In this document: in pieces, positions 33,689 through 42,890 of the stretch
Layout of the letters: the number at the start of each line of letters is the position of its first letter
How positions within the stretch are numbered: position 1 is the first letter of the stretch
Source of the DNA: Streptomyces sp. F001
GTDB lineage: Bacteria > Actinomycetota > Actinomycetes > Streptomycetales > Streptomycetaceae
NCBI RefSeq assembly: GCF_004187715.1
Contig: NZ_QZWF01000013.1
Span: 1-64,000 of the forward strand
Reading direction: 5' to 3'
DNA length: 64,000 nt
Position numbers and translations under genes: made by a program
Notes under the pieces: generated by a model
The model's database searches: none
What the model saw: only the letters and a program-made list of their open reading frames with translations
What the model was told of the DNA's origin: nothing

Positions 33689-35518
33689 TTGCGCACCAGC
33701 AGATCGATCCTCACGACAGCCGCGGCCGCACTGGCTGTCTCCGGAGCCCTGATATCCGCACCCCCCGCAGGCGCCGCCGACTCCGCACCCGCCCAGGTCT
33801 CCCCCCACGCCGCCCAGACCATCGACAACATCGGCGCCTCGGGCGCCTGGTGGGTCAACGATCTCAAGAACTTCGACCCCAAGGTCCAGGCCCGGGTGGC
33901 GAAGCTGCTGTTCTCCTCGAAGGGCCTGGACCTGAGCAGCTACCGCTACAACATCGGCGGCGGCGGTACGGCGGTCACCACACCGTCGCGCGCCCCCGAG
34001 GACTTCCGTAACGACGACGGAACGTACGACTGGAGCAAGGACAACGGCGGCCGTACGTTCCTCAAGTACGCCGCCGCTTACGGTGTCGAGGACCTCATCG
34101 CCTTCGTCAACAGTGCGCCCGCCGAGTGGAAGACCAACGACAAGAGCTGCGGCGGCTATCTGAAGGCGGAGAACGAGCAGGACTTCGCGGAGTACATCGC
34201 CGACGTCACCGACCACTTCGCCGCGCAGGGCGCGAAGTTCGACTACATCAGCCCCTTCAACGAGCCGACGAACAGCTTCGACAGCTGCGGCCAGGAGGGC
34301 ATGCTCGTCGACGTCCCGCAGCGCGACGACATCGTGCGGGCGCTCGGCGCCGAACAGCAGGACCGGCACCAGAAGACCGGCATCATCGCCGACGAGTCGA
34401 CCAGCACGGTGAAGTTCAACGACGAGGTCCCACAGTGGATCTCGCAGCCGGGCACGGCGCAGTACGTCGACAAACTGGCCCACCACACCTACGACAACCC
34501 GTCCGACGCCAACCGGGCGAGGGTGTACGAGACGTCCAAGTCGGTCGGCAAGACGTCCTGGTCCACGGAGATCTGCTGCTTCGGAAAGGGCGGCACCGGT
34601 TGGGCGCAGGAGTACGACCCGACCATCGACGGCGGCCTCAACCTCTCCCGGATCATGTACAAGGACTTCGCCGTCGCCCACGACTCGGCGTTCCACTGGT
34701 GGGTCGCCCTGTCGGAGATGATCGGCACCGATCCGTACGCGAAGAACGACCAGGGCTGGAACGACGGCCTGATCTACTACGACCCGGACTACGCCACCAA
34801 CGGCAACCAGACCCTGTACTTCACGAAGCGGTACTACGCGCTCGGCCAGTACAGCAAGTTCGTGAAGCCCGGCGCGGTCGCGCACAACGTCACCGGCGCG
34901 CCCAGCAGTGTCGAGGTGAGCGCGTATGACAGCAAGGGCAAGTGGGTGGTCGTGGTCAACAACCACAACGCCACGGAAACCGCCCTCGATCTGAACTTCA
35001 ACAGCAAGTCGCCGCTGCGGGCGAGCAAGGCCGTGCGCACCTCGGCGGACGAGAACTGGGCGAACGTCGCGAAGCCGGCGGTGAGCGGTTCGACCGTGTC
35101 GGCAACGCTTCCCGCCCGTTCCATCACGACGTACGTCCTCGACCAGAAGGGCCGCGGCAGCTCGGCCGTCACCGGCGCCTGGCAGGGCGAGCAGTCCGGC
35201 AAGTGCCTGACGGCGGATGCTTCCGGGGCGGCGATCGGCACCTGCACGGGCGGCGCCGAGCAGTCGTGGTCGTATGACGCGAAGGGTGGCCTGAAGGGCG
35301 CGGGCGGGTATCTGACGGCCGGGACTTCGGGCCTCACGAGCGCCGCCGAGTTCACGGGTGACGCCGCGCAGCGCTGGCTGCTGAACTCCAACGGGCAGAT
35401 CGTGAACGAGGCGTCCGGGAAGTGCCTGGACGTCAGCGGTCAGGCGACGGCCGACGGCAGCCAGGTGATCCTCTACAGCTGCACGGGCGGCACCAACCAG
35501 GCCTGGTTCCAGCAGTAG
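33689..35518 (+). CDS. Secreted GH30-type endo-beta-1,6-galactanase with ricin-type lectin domain
   Basis: A Sec signal peptide (RSILTTAAAALAVSGALI, cleaved near PAGAA) precedes a GH30 TIM barrel (about 40-385). The acid/base Glu is in SPFNEPTNSF and the nucleophile Glu in SWSTEICCFG. A beta-sandwich follows (about 390-480). A ricin-B type beta-trefoil ends the chain, with CLTADASGAA and CLDVSGQATADGSQ repeats and terminal GGTNQAWFQQ. The layout matches Streptomyces GH30 subfamily 5 enzymes that cut beta-1,6-galactan side chains of arabinogalactan. The start is TTG at 33689 after GGAAGG; a nearby ATG is out of frame. 609 aa. Confidence 0.82.
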   Translation: MRTSRSILTTAAAALAVSGALISAPPAGAADSAPAQVSPHAAQTIDNIGASGAWWVNDLKNFDPKVQARVAKLLFSSKGLDLSSYRYNIGGGGTAVTTPSRAPEDFRNDDGTYDWSKDNGGRTFLKYAAAYGVEDLIAFVNSAPAEWKTNDKSCGGYLKAENEQDFAEYIADVTDHFAAQGAKFDYISPFNEPTNSFDSCGQEGMLVDVPQRDDIVRALGAEQQDRHQKTGIIADESTSTVKFNDEVPQWISQPGTAQYVDKLAHHTYDNPSDANRARVYETSKSVGKTSWSTEICCFGKGGTGWAQEYDPTIDGGLNLSRIMYKDFAVAHDSAFHWWVALSEMIGTDPYAKNDQGWNDGLIYYDPDYATNGNQTLYFTKRYYALGQYSKFVKPGAVAHNVTGAPSSVEVSAYDSKGKWVVVVNNHNATETALDLNFNSKSPLRASKAVRTSADENWANVAKPAVSGSTVSATLPARSITTYVLDQKGRGSSAVTGAWQGEQSGKCLTADASGAAIGTCTGGAEQSWSYDAKGGLKGAGGYLTAGTSGLTSAAEFTGDAAQRWLLNSNGQIVNEASGKCLDVSGQATADGSQVILYSCTGGTNQAWFQQ

Positions 35519-35530
35519 TTCATCCCTTGT

Positions 35531-35572
35531 GAGGGTCGGCGGGCCGCCGGTGCGGTGGCCCGCCGCTCCCTC
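35531..35572 (+). terminator. Hairpin after the galactanase gene
   Basis: GAGGG-T-CGGCGGGCC pairs with GGCCCGCCG-CT-CCCTC: 14 pairs with a small internal mismatch, 13 bp after the stop. It separates the galactanase from the importer operon. Confidence 0.7.
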
Positions 35573-35618
35573 ACGTTCGGCATCCCGAACCTTACGCAAC
35601 GCTTCGAACAGGCTTCGT

Positions 35619-35653
35619 CCAACCCCTTGCCGAAGCCTTAACCGAAGGTTAAC
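35619..35653 (+). promoter_or_regulatory. Candidate operator region before the sugar ABC importer
   Basis: CCAACCCCTTGCCGAAGCC (35619-35637) repeats the motif found before the ROK gene. Next to it, TTAACC-GAA-GGTTAA is a perfect 6-bp inverted repeat. Both lie about 80-115 bp before the binding-protein start. Likely ROK or similar sugar-regulator sites. Confidence 0.45.
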
Positions 35654-35733
35654 GTCCCGCAGCGCAAGTCCATTTGAGCCATCTGGCGCTGAGCCAACCG
35701 AGCCGCAGCCGTACTCGAGACAAGGACGTCAGC

Positions 35734-36999
35734 ATGTCGGCATTCAGCAACACCAACTGGGACCGCCGATCCGTACTCCGGGCCGCCATGGGCCTGGCCG
35801 CCGCCGGCGGGCTGGCAGCCTGCGGGAGCAACAACGGGCGTGGGGGCGGCTCGGGTTCGGGCACGAACCTGGTGCAGTACTTCCACGCGTACGGCGAGGC
35901 GGGGACCGAGCAGGCCATCAAGAAGTACGCGGCGGCCTATGACAAGGCACGGGTGACCACACAGTGGATCACCGGCTCGAACTTCGAGAGCAAGCTGTTC
36001 TCCGCGCTGCTCACCGACAACGCGCCGGACGTCTTCGAGTTCCACCCGCAGATCCAGCTCGTCAAGAGCGGCCAGGTGGCGGATCTGAGCGACATCATCA
36101 ACCCGGTCAAGGACGACTTCAACCAGGCCGACATCGCCTCGCACACCATCGACGGGAAGATATGGGGCGTCCGTATGATCGACGACCCGCAGTTCTTCTA
36201 CTACCGCAAGTCGATGCTGGAAGACGCGGGCATCGAGCCCCCCGCCACGCTGGACGAGCTGGTCGAGGCGGCGGCCAAGCTCACCACCGACAAGGTCAAG
36301 GGCGTCTTCCTCGGCAACTCGGTCACCCCGGTGATGAACCCGCTGATCTGGTCGGCCGGCGCCGACACCCTCGATGACAAGAACCAGATCGCGTACCACA
36401 CGGACGCGGTCGCCGAGGGCCTGGCCAAGCTCCGCACGATGTTCAAGAGCGGCCACATGCTGCTCGACGCCCCCGCCGACTGGTGGGACCCGTCGGCGCT
36501 CACCCAGGGCCTGGTCGCCATGCAGTGGTGCGGCATGTGGGCGATGCCGGTGATCCAGAAGGCGCTCGGCGACGACGTCGGCATCATCCCGTTCCCGTCC
36601 TCGGCGGACGGCGCCAAGCCCGCGGTCACCAACGGCGGCTGGTCGATGTTCGTCAACGCCAAGTCGAAGCACCTCGACGAGGCGAAGGAGTACGTCAAGT
36701 GGCTGTGGATCGACCAGAAGGAGTACCAGGAGGACTGGTCGCTCTCCTACGGCTTCCACATCCCGCCGCGCACCTCGCTCGCCGAGTCCGCCGACAAGCT
36801 GAAGTCGGGTCTGGCCGCCGAGGGCGTGAAGCTCTTCAACGAGTTCGGCCACTTCGACAACCCGGCCTGGACCCAGGCCATGATCGTCGCCCTCGAAGGC
36901 GTCATCGCCGACTCCGTCCGTAAGGGCGGAAACCCGGAGGCCGCGCTCGACAAGGCCGACAAGACGGTGAACCGCGAGCTGAAGAAGCTGTTCGGATAG
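35734..36999 (+). CDS. ABC sugar importer, lipoprotein binding component
   Basis: This 421-aa family 1 solute-binding protein has a lipoprotein signal with a twin-arginine-like WDRRSVLRAAMG and lipobox LAACGSN (Cys about 30). The mature part matches oligosaccharide-binding proteins (NAPDVFEFHPQIQL; GGWSMFVNAKSKHLDEAKEY). It should capture galacto-oligosaccharides released by the galactanase and hand them to the permeases. The ATG at 35734 follows CAAGGACG. First gene of the importer-lacZ operon; no ATPase is encoded here, so a shared MsiK-type ATPase is likely. Confidence 0.9.
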   Translation: MSAFSNTNWDRRSVLRAAMGLAAAGGLAACGSNNGRGGGSGSGTNLVQYFHAYGEAGTEQAIKKYAAAYDKARVTTQWITGSNFESKLFSALLTDNAPDVFEFHPQIQLVKSGQVADLSDIINPVKDDFNQADIASHTIDGKIWGVRMIDDPQFFYYRKSMLEDAGIEPPATLDELVEAAAKLTTDKVKGVFLGNSVTPVMNPLIWSAGADTLDDKNQIAYHTDAVAEGLAKLRTMFKSGHMLLDAPADWWDPSALTQGLVAMQWCGMWAMPVIQKALGDDVGIIPFPSSADGAKPAVTNGGWSMFVNAKSKHLDEAKEYVKWLWIDQKEYQEDWSLSYGFHIPPRTSLAESADKLKSGLAAEGVKLFNEFGHFDNPAWTQAMIVALEGVIADSVRKGGNPEAALDKADKTVNRELKKLFG

Positions 37000-37019
37000 G
37001 CCGGCGGACGGACCACGAC

Positions 37020-37985
37020 ATGTCGACCACCACCACGCCCGGGGTCGCCAAGAGCCCCGCCGCCGCGCAGACCCCCTCGGTCCCGCGGCGGCGCGGCATC
37101 CGCGGCCGCACCCTCAACTTCTGGCTCTTCACCGGCCCGTTCCTCATCGGGCTCGTGATCTTCGTCTACATCCCGATCGGCTGGAGCGCCTACCTCTCCT
37201 TCTTCGAGGCCCGCTTCACGGTCACGCCCAGCGAGTTCATCGGCTTCGACAACTACAAGTACATGCTGACGAACGACAAGTTCGTCGACTCCCTCGTCAC
37301 CTTCACCGTCTTCGCCGCGATCGTCGTACCCATCACCTGGGCGCTCTCGCTGGGCCTCGCGCTGCTGGTGCACCGCATCCGGTTCATGAAGGCGTTCTTC
37401 CGGTCGGTGTTCTTCCTTCCGACGGCGGTCAGCTTCGTCGCCGCCTCGCTGATCTGGAAGATGTCCATCTTCAGCGGCGTCCGCTTCGGCCTGATGAACA
37501 CCGTCCTCAGCTGGTTCGGCATCGACAACATCGCCTGGCTGGCCAACCCCGACCCGCCCTGGTACTGGCTGGTCATCGTCACCGTACGCCTCTGGCTCCA
37601 GGCCGGCTTCTACATGATCCTGTTCCTGGCGGCGCTGCAGAACATCCCGAACGAGCTGTACGAGGCCGCCGCCATCGACGGCGCCAAGCCCGGCTGGCAG
37701 ACCTTCCGGTACGTCACCCTGCCGCAGCTGCGCGCGACCTCGACGGCCGTGATCCTGCTGCTGCTCGTCGCCGCCTACCAGGCCTTCGACGAGTTCTTCA
37801 ACCTGCTCGCCAAGACCACCTGGGGCCGCCCGCCACTGGTCGAGCTCTACTACACCGCTCTCGGCGAGAACCAGGACTACGGCGCCGGCAGCGCGGGCGC
37901 GATGATCCTGACCCTGCTCATCTGCATGGTGACCCTGCTCCAGGGCAGGATCATGGGCTTCGGAAGGGGTGAGGAGTCCAAGTGA
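37020..37985 (+). CDS. ABC sugar importer, permease 1
   Basis: This 321-aa protein has six hydrophobic spans and the EAA loop EAAAIDGAKPGWQTFRYVTL that contacts the ATPase. The extended N-terminus (about 35 polar residues) is usual for this family. It lies 21 bp after the binding-protein gene and overlaps the next permease start by 4 bp, so translation is coupled. MalF/LacF-type. Confidence 0.92.
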   Translation: MSTTTTPGVAKSPAAAQTPSVPRRRGIRGRTLNFWLFTGPFLIGLVIFVYIPIGWSAYLSFFEARFTVTPSEFIGFDNYKYMLTNDKFVDSLVTFTVFAAIVVPITWALSLGLALLVHRIRFMKAFFRSVFFLPTAVSFVAASLIWKMSIFSGVRFGLMNTVLSWFGIDNIAWLANPDPPWYWLVIVTVRLWLQAGFYMILFLAALQNIPNELYEAAAIDGAKPGWQTFRYVTLPQLRATSTAVILLLLVAAYQAFDEFFNLLAKTTWGRPPLVELYYTALGENQDYGAGSAGAMILTLLICMVTLLQGRIMGFGRGEESK

Positions 37986-38854
37986 CCACCACCACGCCCA
38001 CCGTCAGGAAACCGCGCAAGATCAAGCGCGGCGGTGTCCTCGGCTCCACGGGCCTGTACATCGCAACCGGTATCGCAGCCTTCCTCTTCCTGGTCCCCTT
38101 CTATCTGATCGTCCGCAACGCCCTGTCCACGGACGCGGAGATCACCGGCGAGAACTGGAAGTTCTTCCCCACCGACATCCAGTGGGGCAACTTCACCGAG
38201 CTGTTCGACGACCCGACGGTCCCCTTCGCCCAGTCCCTGTGGAACTCCACGGTCGTCGGCGTCCTGCACACCATCGGCACCCTCCTGGTGTGCTCGCTCG
38301 CCGGATACGGCCTCGCCCGCATCCCGTACAAGCACGCCAACAAGATCTTCTACGCCGTTCTGGTGACCCTGATGGTCCCGACCGCCGTCACCTTCGTCCC
38401 CAGCTTCGTGCTCGTCTCGTCACTCGGATGGGTGTCCACACTGCGCGGACTGGTCATTCCGGGGCTGTTCAGCGGTTTCACCTGCTTCCTGTTCCGGCAG
38501 TACTTCCTGGGGTTCCCCAAGGAGCTGGAGGAGGCGGCACGCGTGGACGGACTCGGCTACTGGGGCGCGTACTGGCGCATTGTCGTGCCCAACTCGCTGA
38601 ACTTCTTCGCCGCCATCGCGACCATCACGTTCATCAGCGGCTGGAACGCCTTCCTGTGGCCCCTGGTCATCGGCCAGGACCAGGAGGCGTGGACGGTGCA
38701 GGTCGCGCTCTCCTCGTACATGACCAACCAGACCGTGAACTTCCATCTGATCTTCATGGCCACCGCCATTTCCATCCTGCCCCTGGTGTTCGTGTTCCTG
38801 TTCCTGCAGCGCTGGCTGGTCCAGGGCGTCGCACAGACCGGCATCAAGGGCTGA
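37982..38854 (+). CDS. ABC sugar importer, permease 2
   Basis: This 290-aa MalG/LacG-type permease has six spans and the EAA loop EAARVDGLGYWGAYWRIVVP. The GTG start lies in a GTGA overlap with the first permease. It forms the heterodimeric channel for the galacto-oligosaccharide importer; the beta-galactosidase follows 12 bp later. Confidence 0.92.
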   Translation: MTTTTPTVRKPRKIKRGGVLGSTGLYIATGIAAFLFLVPFYLIVRNALSTDAEITGENWKFFPTDIQWGNFTELFDDPTVPFAQSLWNSTVVGVLHTIGTLLVCSLAGYGLARIPYKHANKIFYAVLVTLMVPTAVTFVPSFVLVSSLGWVSTLRGLVIPGLFSGFTCFLFRQYFLGFPKELEEAARVDGLGYWGAYWRIVVPNSLNFFAAIATITFISGWNAFLWPLVIGQDQEAWTVQVALSSYMTNQTVNFHLIFMATAISILPLVFVFLFLQRWLVQGVAQTGIKG

Positions 38855-38866
38855 CCTAGGAGACCG

Positions 38867-41767
38867 ATGTCCTTCCGCACCACCTCCCCCACTCTCGGCT
38901 TCGCTCGAGCGGGGGCACCCCCATCCATCGACTACGTCGAGGACGTCGCACCGGGCAGCGGGGCCCTGCCGCCCCGCGCCTGGTACGCGTCCTCCGACGC
39001 GGCCTCCCTGTCCCTCAACGGCACCTGGCGCCTGCGCCTGTCGCCGACCGCCGACGCCGAGGACGACTCCTTCGCCGAGCCCGGGTACGACGCCGGCGCC
39101 TGGGCGGAGGTCGCCGTCCCCGGCCACTGGGTCCTCCAGGGTCACGGCTCACCCATCTACACCAACCACCTCTACCCCTTCCCGGTCGACCCGCCGCACG
39201 TGCCCACCGAGAACCCGACCGGCGACCACCTGCGGGTCTTCGACCTGCCGGACACCTGGCCGGGCGACGGCGACGCCGTCCTGCGCTTCGACGGCGTCGA
39301 GTCCTGCGCCCGCGTCTGGCTCAACGGCACGGAGCTCGGCCAGTTCAAGGGCTCCCGCCTGCCCCACGAGTTCGCGGTCGGGCACCTGCTGAAGCCGGCC
39401 GGCAATGTGCTCGCCGTCCGGGTCCACCAGTGGTCGGCGGGCTCGTACCTGGAGGACCAGGACCAGTGGTGGCTGCCGGGCATCTTCCGTGACGTCACCC
39501 TGCTGCACCGTCCGGCGGGCAGTGTGCGCGACTTCTTCGTGCACGCCTCCTACGACCATGTCACCGGCGAGGGCACCCTGCGCGTCGACTCCGACGTCGA
39601 GGGCCGGGTCACCGTGCCCGCCCTGGACATCGATGTCGCGACCGGCGAGCCGGTGACGGTCGCGGTCGAGCCGTGGAGCGCCGAGACACCTCGGTTGTAC
39701 GACGGCGAGCTGGTCACGGGAGGCGAGCGCGTACCCCTGCGCATCGGCTTCCGCACGGTCGTCCTCGAGGACGGCCTGATCAAGGTCAACGGCAAGGCGA
39801 TCCTCTTCAAGGGCGTCAACCGCCACGAGTGGCACCCCGAGAAGGGCCGCGCCCTCGACCTGGAGACCATGCGCGAGGACGTGCTGCTGATGAAGCGGCA
39901 CAACCTCAACGCCGTCCGCACCTCGCACTACCCGCCGCACCCGGCCTTCCTCGACCTGTGCGACGAGTACGGCCTCTGGGTGATCGACGAGTGCGACCTC
40001 GAGACGCACGGCTTCACCGAGCAGGCCTGGCGCGACAACCCCGTCGACGACGACCGCTGGACCCCGGCCCTGCTGGACCGCGCGGCCCGCATGGTCGAGC
40101 GCGACAAGAACCACCCGTCCGTCGTGTTCTGGTCCCTCGGCAACGAGGCCGGCACCGGGCGCGGGCTGACCGCGATGGCCGAGTGGATCCACGGCCGGGA
40201 CCCCGACCGGCTCGTGCACTACGAGGGCGACATCAACTGCCGTGACACGGACGTGTACTCGCGGATGTACGCCTTCCACGACGAGGTCGAGAAGATCGGC
40301 CGGAAGCTCGACGGCGGCACCCATCAGCGCCGCGAACTCCCCTTCATCCAGTGCGAGTACGGGCATGCCATGGGCAACGGCCCCGGTGGACTCGCCGACT
40401 ACCAGCGGCTGTACGAGGCGTACAACCGGCTCCAGGGCGGCTTCATCTGGGAGTGGATCGACCACGGCATCAAGCACCCCGAGCTGGGCTACGCCTACGG
40501 CGGCGACTTCGGTGAGGAGCTGCACGACGGGAACTTCGTCTGCGACGGGCTGATCTTCCCGGACCGTACGCCCTCCCCCGGGCTCGTCGAGTACAAGAAG
40601 GTCATCGAGCCGGTCCGTATCGAGGGCGACGGCGCGGACGGCACCGTACGCGTGACCAACAAGTACGACTTCGCCGACCTGTCGGCGCTGGCCTTCGAGT
40701 GGTCGTACCAGGTGGACGGCGAGACGGTCGAAGCGGGCGCGCTGTCGGTGCCGGCCCTCTCCCCCGGCGAGTCGGCCGACGTGAAGCTGCCCGAGCCGCC
40801 GGCCGACGCGCGGGGCGGCTCGGAGACCCAGTGGACGGTGCGGGCGCTGCTGGCGTCGGACACGGCGTGGGGCCCGAAGGACCACGAGGTCGCGTGGGGC
40901 CAGTTCCCCGTCTCCGCCCGTCCGTTGCCCACGGTGGCCGCGACCGACCGCCCCACCGCGAGCGAGCAGCAGATCCACCTCGGCCCGGCCGCCTTCGACG
41001 CCCGCACCGGCGCGCTGAAGACCATCGGCGGCGTCGAGGTGAGCGCGCTGCGCCTGGATGTGTGGCGGGCGCCCACCGACAACGACGACGGCGCCGAGTG
41101 GCAGACCGACACCCGGTACGGGCTGTTGTGGCGCAAGTACGGTCTGCACCGTATGCAACACCGCCTGGATGCCGTGGAGTCGGGCGACGACGCGCTGACG
41201 GTACGGACCCGGGTGGCGCCCGCCGCCTGGGAGGTGGGCCTGAGCACGGTGTACCGCTGGACCTCCGACGGCACCAGGCTGCGGCTGACCGTGTCCGTGG
41301 CGCCGGAGGGCGACTGGACGGTGCCGCTGCCCCGGCTCGGCATCCGGTTCGCTCTCGCGCAAGCAGACGCTGTGCGGTGGTTCGGCGGCGGTCCGGGTGA
41401 GGCGTACCCGGACACCAAGTCCGCATCCATGCTGGGTCGTTGGCACTCCACCGTCGACGAGCTGCAGACCCCGTACGTCCGCCCGCAGGAGAACGGCGCC
41501 CGCGCCGACGTCCGCTGGGTGGAGATCGGCGGCCTGCGCATCGAGGGCGACCCGGAGTTCTGGTTCACCGCCCGACGCTGGACGACCGAACAACTGGACG
41601 CCGCCCGCCACCGCACCGACCTCACGCCGGGCGATACGGCATGGGTCAACCTCGACCACCGCCAGCACGGCATCGGCTCGCAGTCGTGCGGCCCGGGCCC
41701 GCTGCCGCAGTACTTCCTGCGGGCGGAGCCGGCGGAGTTCTCGTTCGTGTTCTCGACCGCCGAGTGA
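38867..41767 (+). CDS. lacZ: GH2 beta-galactosidase (LacZ type)
   Basis: This 966-aa protein has the five-domain LacZ layout: sugar-binding domain (about 50-225), immunoglobulin-like domain, TIM barrel (about 305-595) and a C-terminal beta-galactosidase small chain (about 690-965). The catalytic acid/base is in WSLGNEAGTG and the nucleophile in IQCEYGHAMGN. No signal peptide, so it acts on imported galactosides. The ATG follows AGGAGACCG. Codons 5-20 come from a palindromic repeat and add an unusual N-terminal stretch (TTSPTLGFARAGAPPSI) before the family-typical DYVEDVAPGSG. Terminal gene of the importer operon. Confidence 0.92.
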   Translation: MSFRTTSPTLGFARAGAPPSIDYVEDVAPGSGALPPRAWYASSDAASLSLNGTWRLRLSPTADAEDDSFAEPGYDAGAWAEVAVPGHWVLQGHGSPIYTNHLYPFPVDPPHVPTENPTGDHLRVFDLPDTWPGDGDAVLRFDGVESCARVWLNGTELGQFKGSRLPHEFAVGHLLKPAGNVLAVRVHQWSAGSYLEDQDQWWLPGIFRDVTLLHRPAGSVRDFFVHASYDHVTGEGTLRVDSDVEGRVTVPALDIDVATGEPVTVAVEPWSAETPRLYDGELVTGGERVPLRIGFRTVVLEDGLIKVNGKAILFKGVNRHEWHPEKGRALDLETMREDVLLMKRHNLNAVRTSHYPPHPAFLDLCDEYGLWVIDECDLETHGFTEQAWRDNPVDDDRWTPALLDRAARMVERDKNHPSVVFWSLGNEAGTGRGLTAMAEWIHGRDPDRLVHYEGDINCRDTDVYSRMYAFHDEVEKIGRKLDGGTHQRRELPFIQCEYGHAMGNGPGGLADYQRLYEAYNRLQGGFIWEWIDHGIKHPELGYAYGGDFGEELHDGNFVCDGLIFPDRTPSPGLVEYKKVIEPVRIEGDGADGTVRVTNKYDFADLSALAFEWSYQVDGETVEAGALSVPALSPGESADVKLPEPPADARGGSETQWTVRALLASDTAWGPKDHEVAWGQFPVSARPLPTVAATDRPTASEQQIHLGPAAFDARTGALKTIGGVEVSALRLDVWRAPTDNDDGAEWQTDTRYGLLWRKYGLHRMQHRLDAVESGDDALTVRTRVAPAAWEVGLSTVYRWTSDGTRLRLTVSVAPEGDWTVPLPRLGIRFALAQADAVRWFGGGPGEAYPDTKSASMLGRWHSTVDELQTPYVRPQENGARADVRWVEIGGLRIEGDPEFWFTARRWTTEQLDAARHRTDLTPGDTAWVNLDHRQHGIGSQSCGPGPLPQYFLRAEPAEFSFVFSTAE
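38882..38923. repeat. Palindromic repeat inside lacZ
   Basis: CCCCCACTC and GAGCGGGGG (38886-38894 and 38907-38915) form a hairpin flanked by ACCT and CACCCCC. It is of the dispersed palindromic type common between Streptomyces genes. Here it is translated in frame as part of LacZ. Confidence 0.55.
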
Positions 41768-41826
41768 GAAGACCGTAAATCGATTGACCGATTGATCGAC
41801 TTTCCGACACTGTCGGGACGTCGCCA

Positions 41827-41858
41827 GCGGCCGGTCGGCAGACATGCCAACCGGCCGC
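41827..41858 (+). terminator. Terminator of the importer-lacZ operon
   Basis: GCGGCCGGT and ACCGGCCGC pair perfectly, and the loop contains a further GGCA-GACA-TGCC pairing, giving a stem of about 13 bp followed by AATTTG. It lies 60 bp after the lacZ stop. Confidence 0.75.
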
Positions 41859-41891
41859 AATTTGTGTTCGTCACAAGGGAGTTGATGTCCA

Positions 41892-42890
41892 TTGAGTGGC
41901 AGCATCGAGGTTCGTGACCTCTCCCGAACCTTCCACACCACCGTCCGCCGCCCCGGTTTCGCAGGCGCCCTTCGCTCGCTGGTCAACCCGCAGAAGGTCG
42001 CCAAACACGCCGTCAGCGACGTGACCTTCTCCGTCGCCCCCGGTGAACTCCTCGCCCTGCTCGGCCCGAACGGCGCCGGCAAGTCCACCACCATCAAGAT
42101 GCTCACCGGCATCCTCACCCCCACCGCGGGCGAGGCAAGGGTCGCGGGCGTGGTGCCGTACGAGGAGCGGGAGCGCAACGCCCGCAACATCGGCGCCGTG
42201 TTCGGGCAGCGCACCCAGCTGTGGTGGGACCTGCCGGTGCGCGAGTCGTTCGCGATCCTGCGGGACGTCTACGAGGTGCCGAAGGCCGAACACGCCGCAC
42301 GCCTCAAGGAGTTCGACGACCTCCTCGACCTGTCCTCCTTCTGGGACACCCGCGTACGTCACCTCTCCCTCGGCCAGCGGGTGCGCTGCGACCTCGCCGC
42401 CGCCCTGCTGCACGACCCGCAGGTCGTCTTCCTCGACGAACCGACCATCGGCATGGACGTGGTGGTCAAGGAGCAGGTGCGGGAGTTCCTGCGGCACCAG
42501 GTCGAGGAGCGCGGCCGTACGGTCCTGCTCACCACGCACGACATGACGGAGGTCGAGCGGCTCGCCGAACGGGTGGTCCTGATCAACCACGGCCGCCTGA
42601 TGCTCGACGGCACGCTCGACGAGATCCGCCGCAAGTTCGGCTCCACCTGGCAGGTGCGGGCCACGCTCGCCGACGCGCACACCGATGCCGTACCACTGCC
42701 GGGCATCGCGCTGCTGCGGCAGGACGGCCCGCGGGTGGTGTTCGGCCCGGACGGGCCCGAGGCGCCGACCGTGCACCAAGCGCTGCGGGCGATCATCGAG
42801 CGTTACGACGTGACCGACATCGCCATGGACGAGGCGGATCTGGAGGACGTGATGCGGACCGCGTACGTCCAGGCAGTGGGCGACGCCTGA
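41892..42890 (+). CDS. ABC-2 type exporter, ATP-binding protein
   Basis: This 332-aa ATPase has Walker A GPNGAGKST, signature LSLGQRVRCD, Walker B VVFLDEPTIGMD and the switch His in TTHDM. The C-terminal extension of about 90 residues is typical of the NatA/DUF4162-like exporter ATPases. The start is TTG at 41892 after GGGAG; nearby ATGs are out of frame. It overlaps the first permease (TGATG), so the two are coupled. Substrate unknown; this system is unrelated to the sugar locus. Confidence 0.9.
   Translation: MSGSIEVRDLSRTFHTTVRRPGFAGALRSLVNPQKVAKHAVSDVTFSVAPGELLALLGPNGAGKSTTIKMLTGILTPTAGEARVAGVVPYEERERNARNIGAVFGQRTQLWWDLPVRESFAILRDVYEVPKAEHAARLKEFDDLLDLSSFWDTRVRHLSLGQRVRCDLAAALLHDPQVVFLDEPTIGMDVVVKEQVREFLRHQVEERGRTVLLTTHDMTEVERLAERVVLINHGRLMLDGTLDEIRRKFGSTWQVRATLADAHTDAVPLPGIALLRQDGPRVVFGPDGPEAPTVHQALRAIIERYDVTDIAMDEADLEDVMRTAYVQAVGDA

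Noticed and set aside
39149..42214. 1021-codon leftward frame opposite lacZ
   Set aside because: Antisense of a gene with intact catalytic motifs; repetitive V/G/R/A composition typical of shadow frames.
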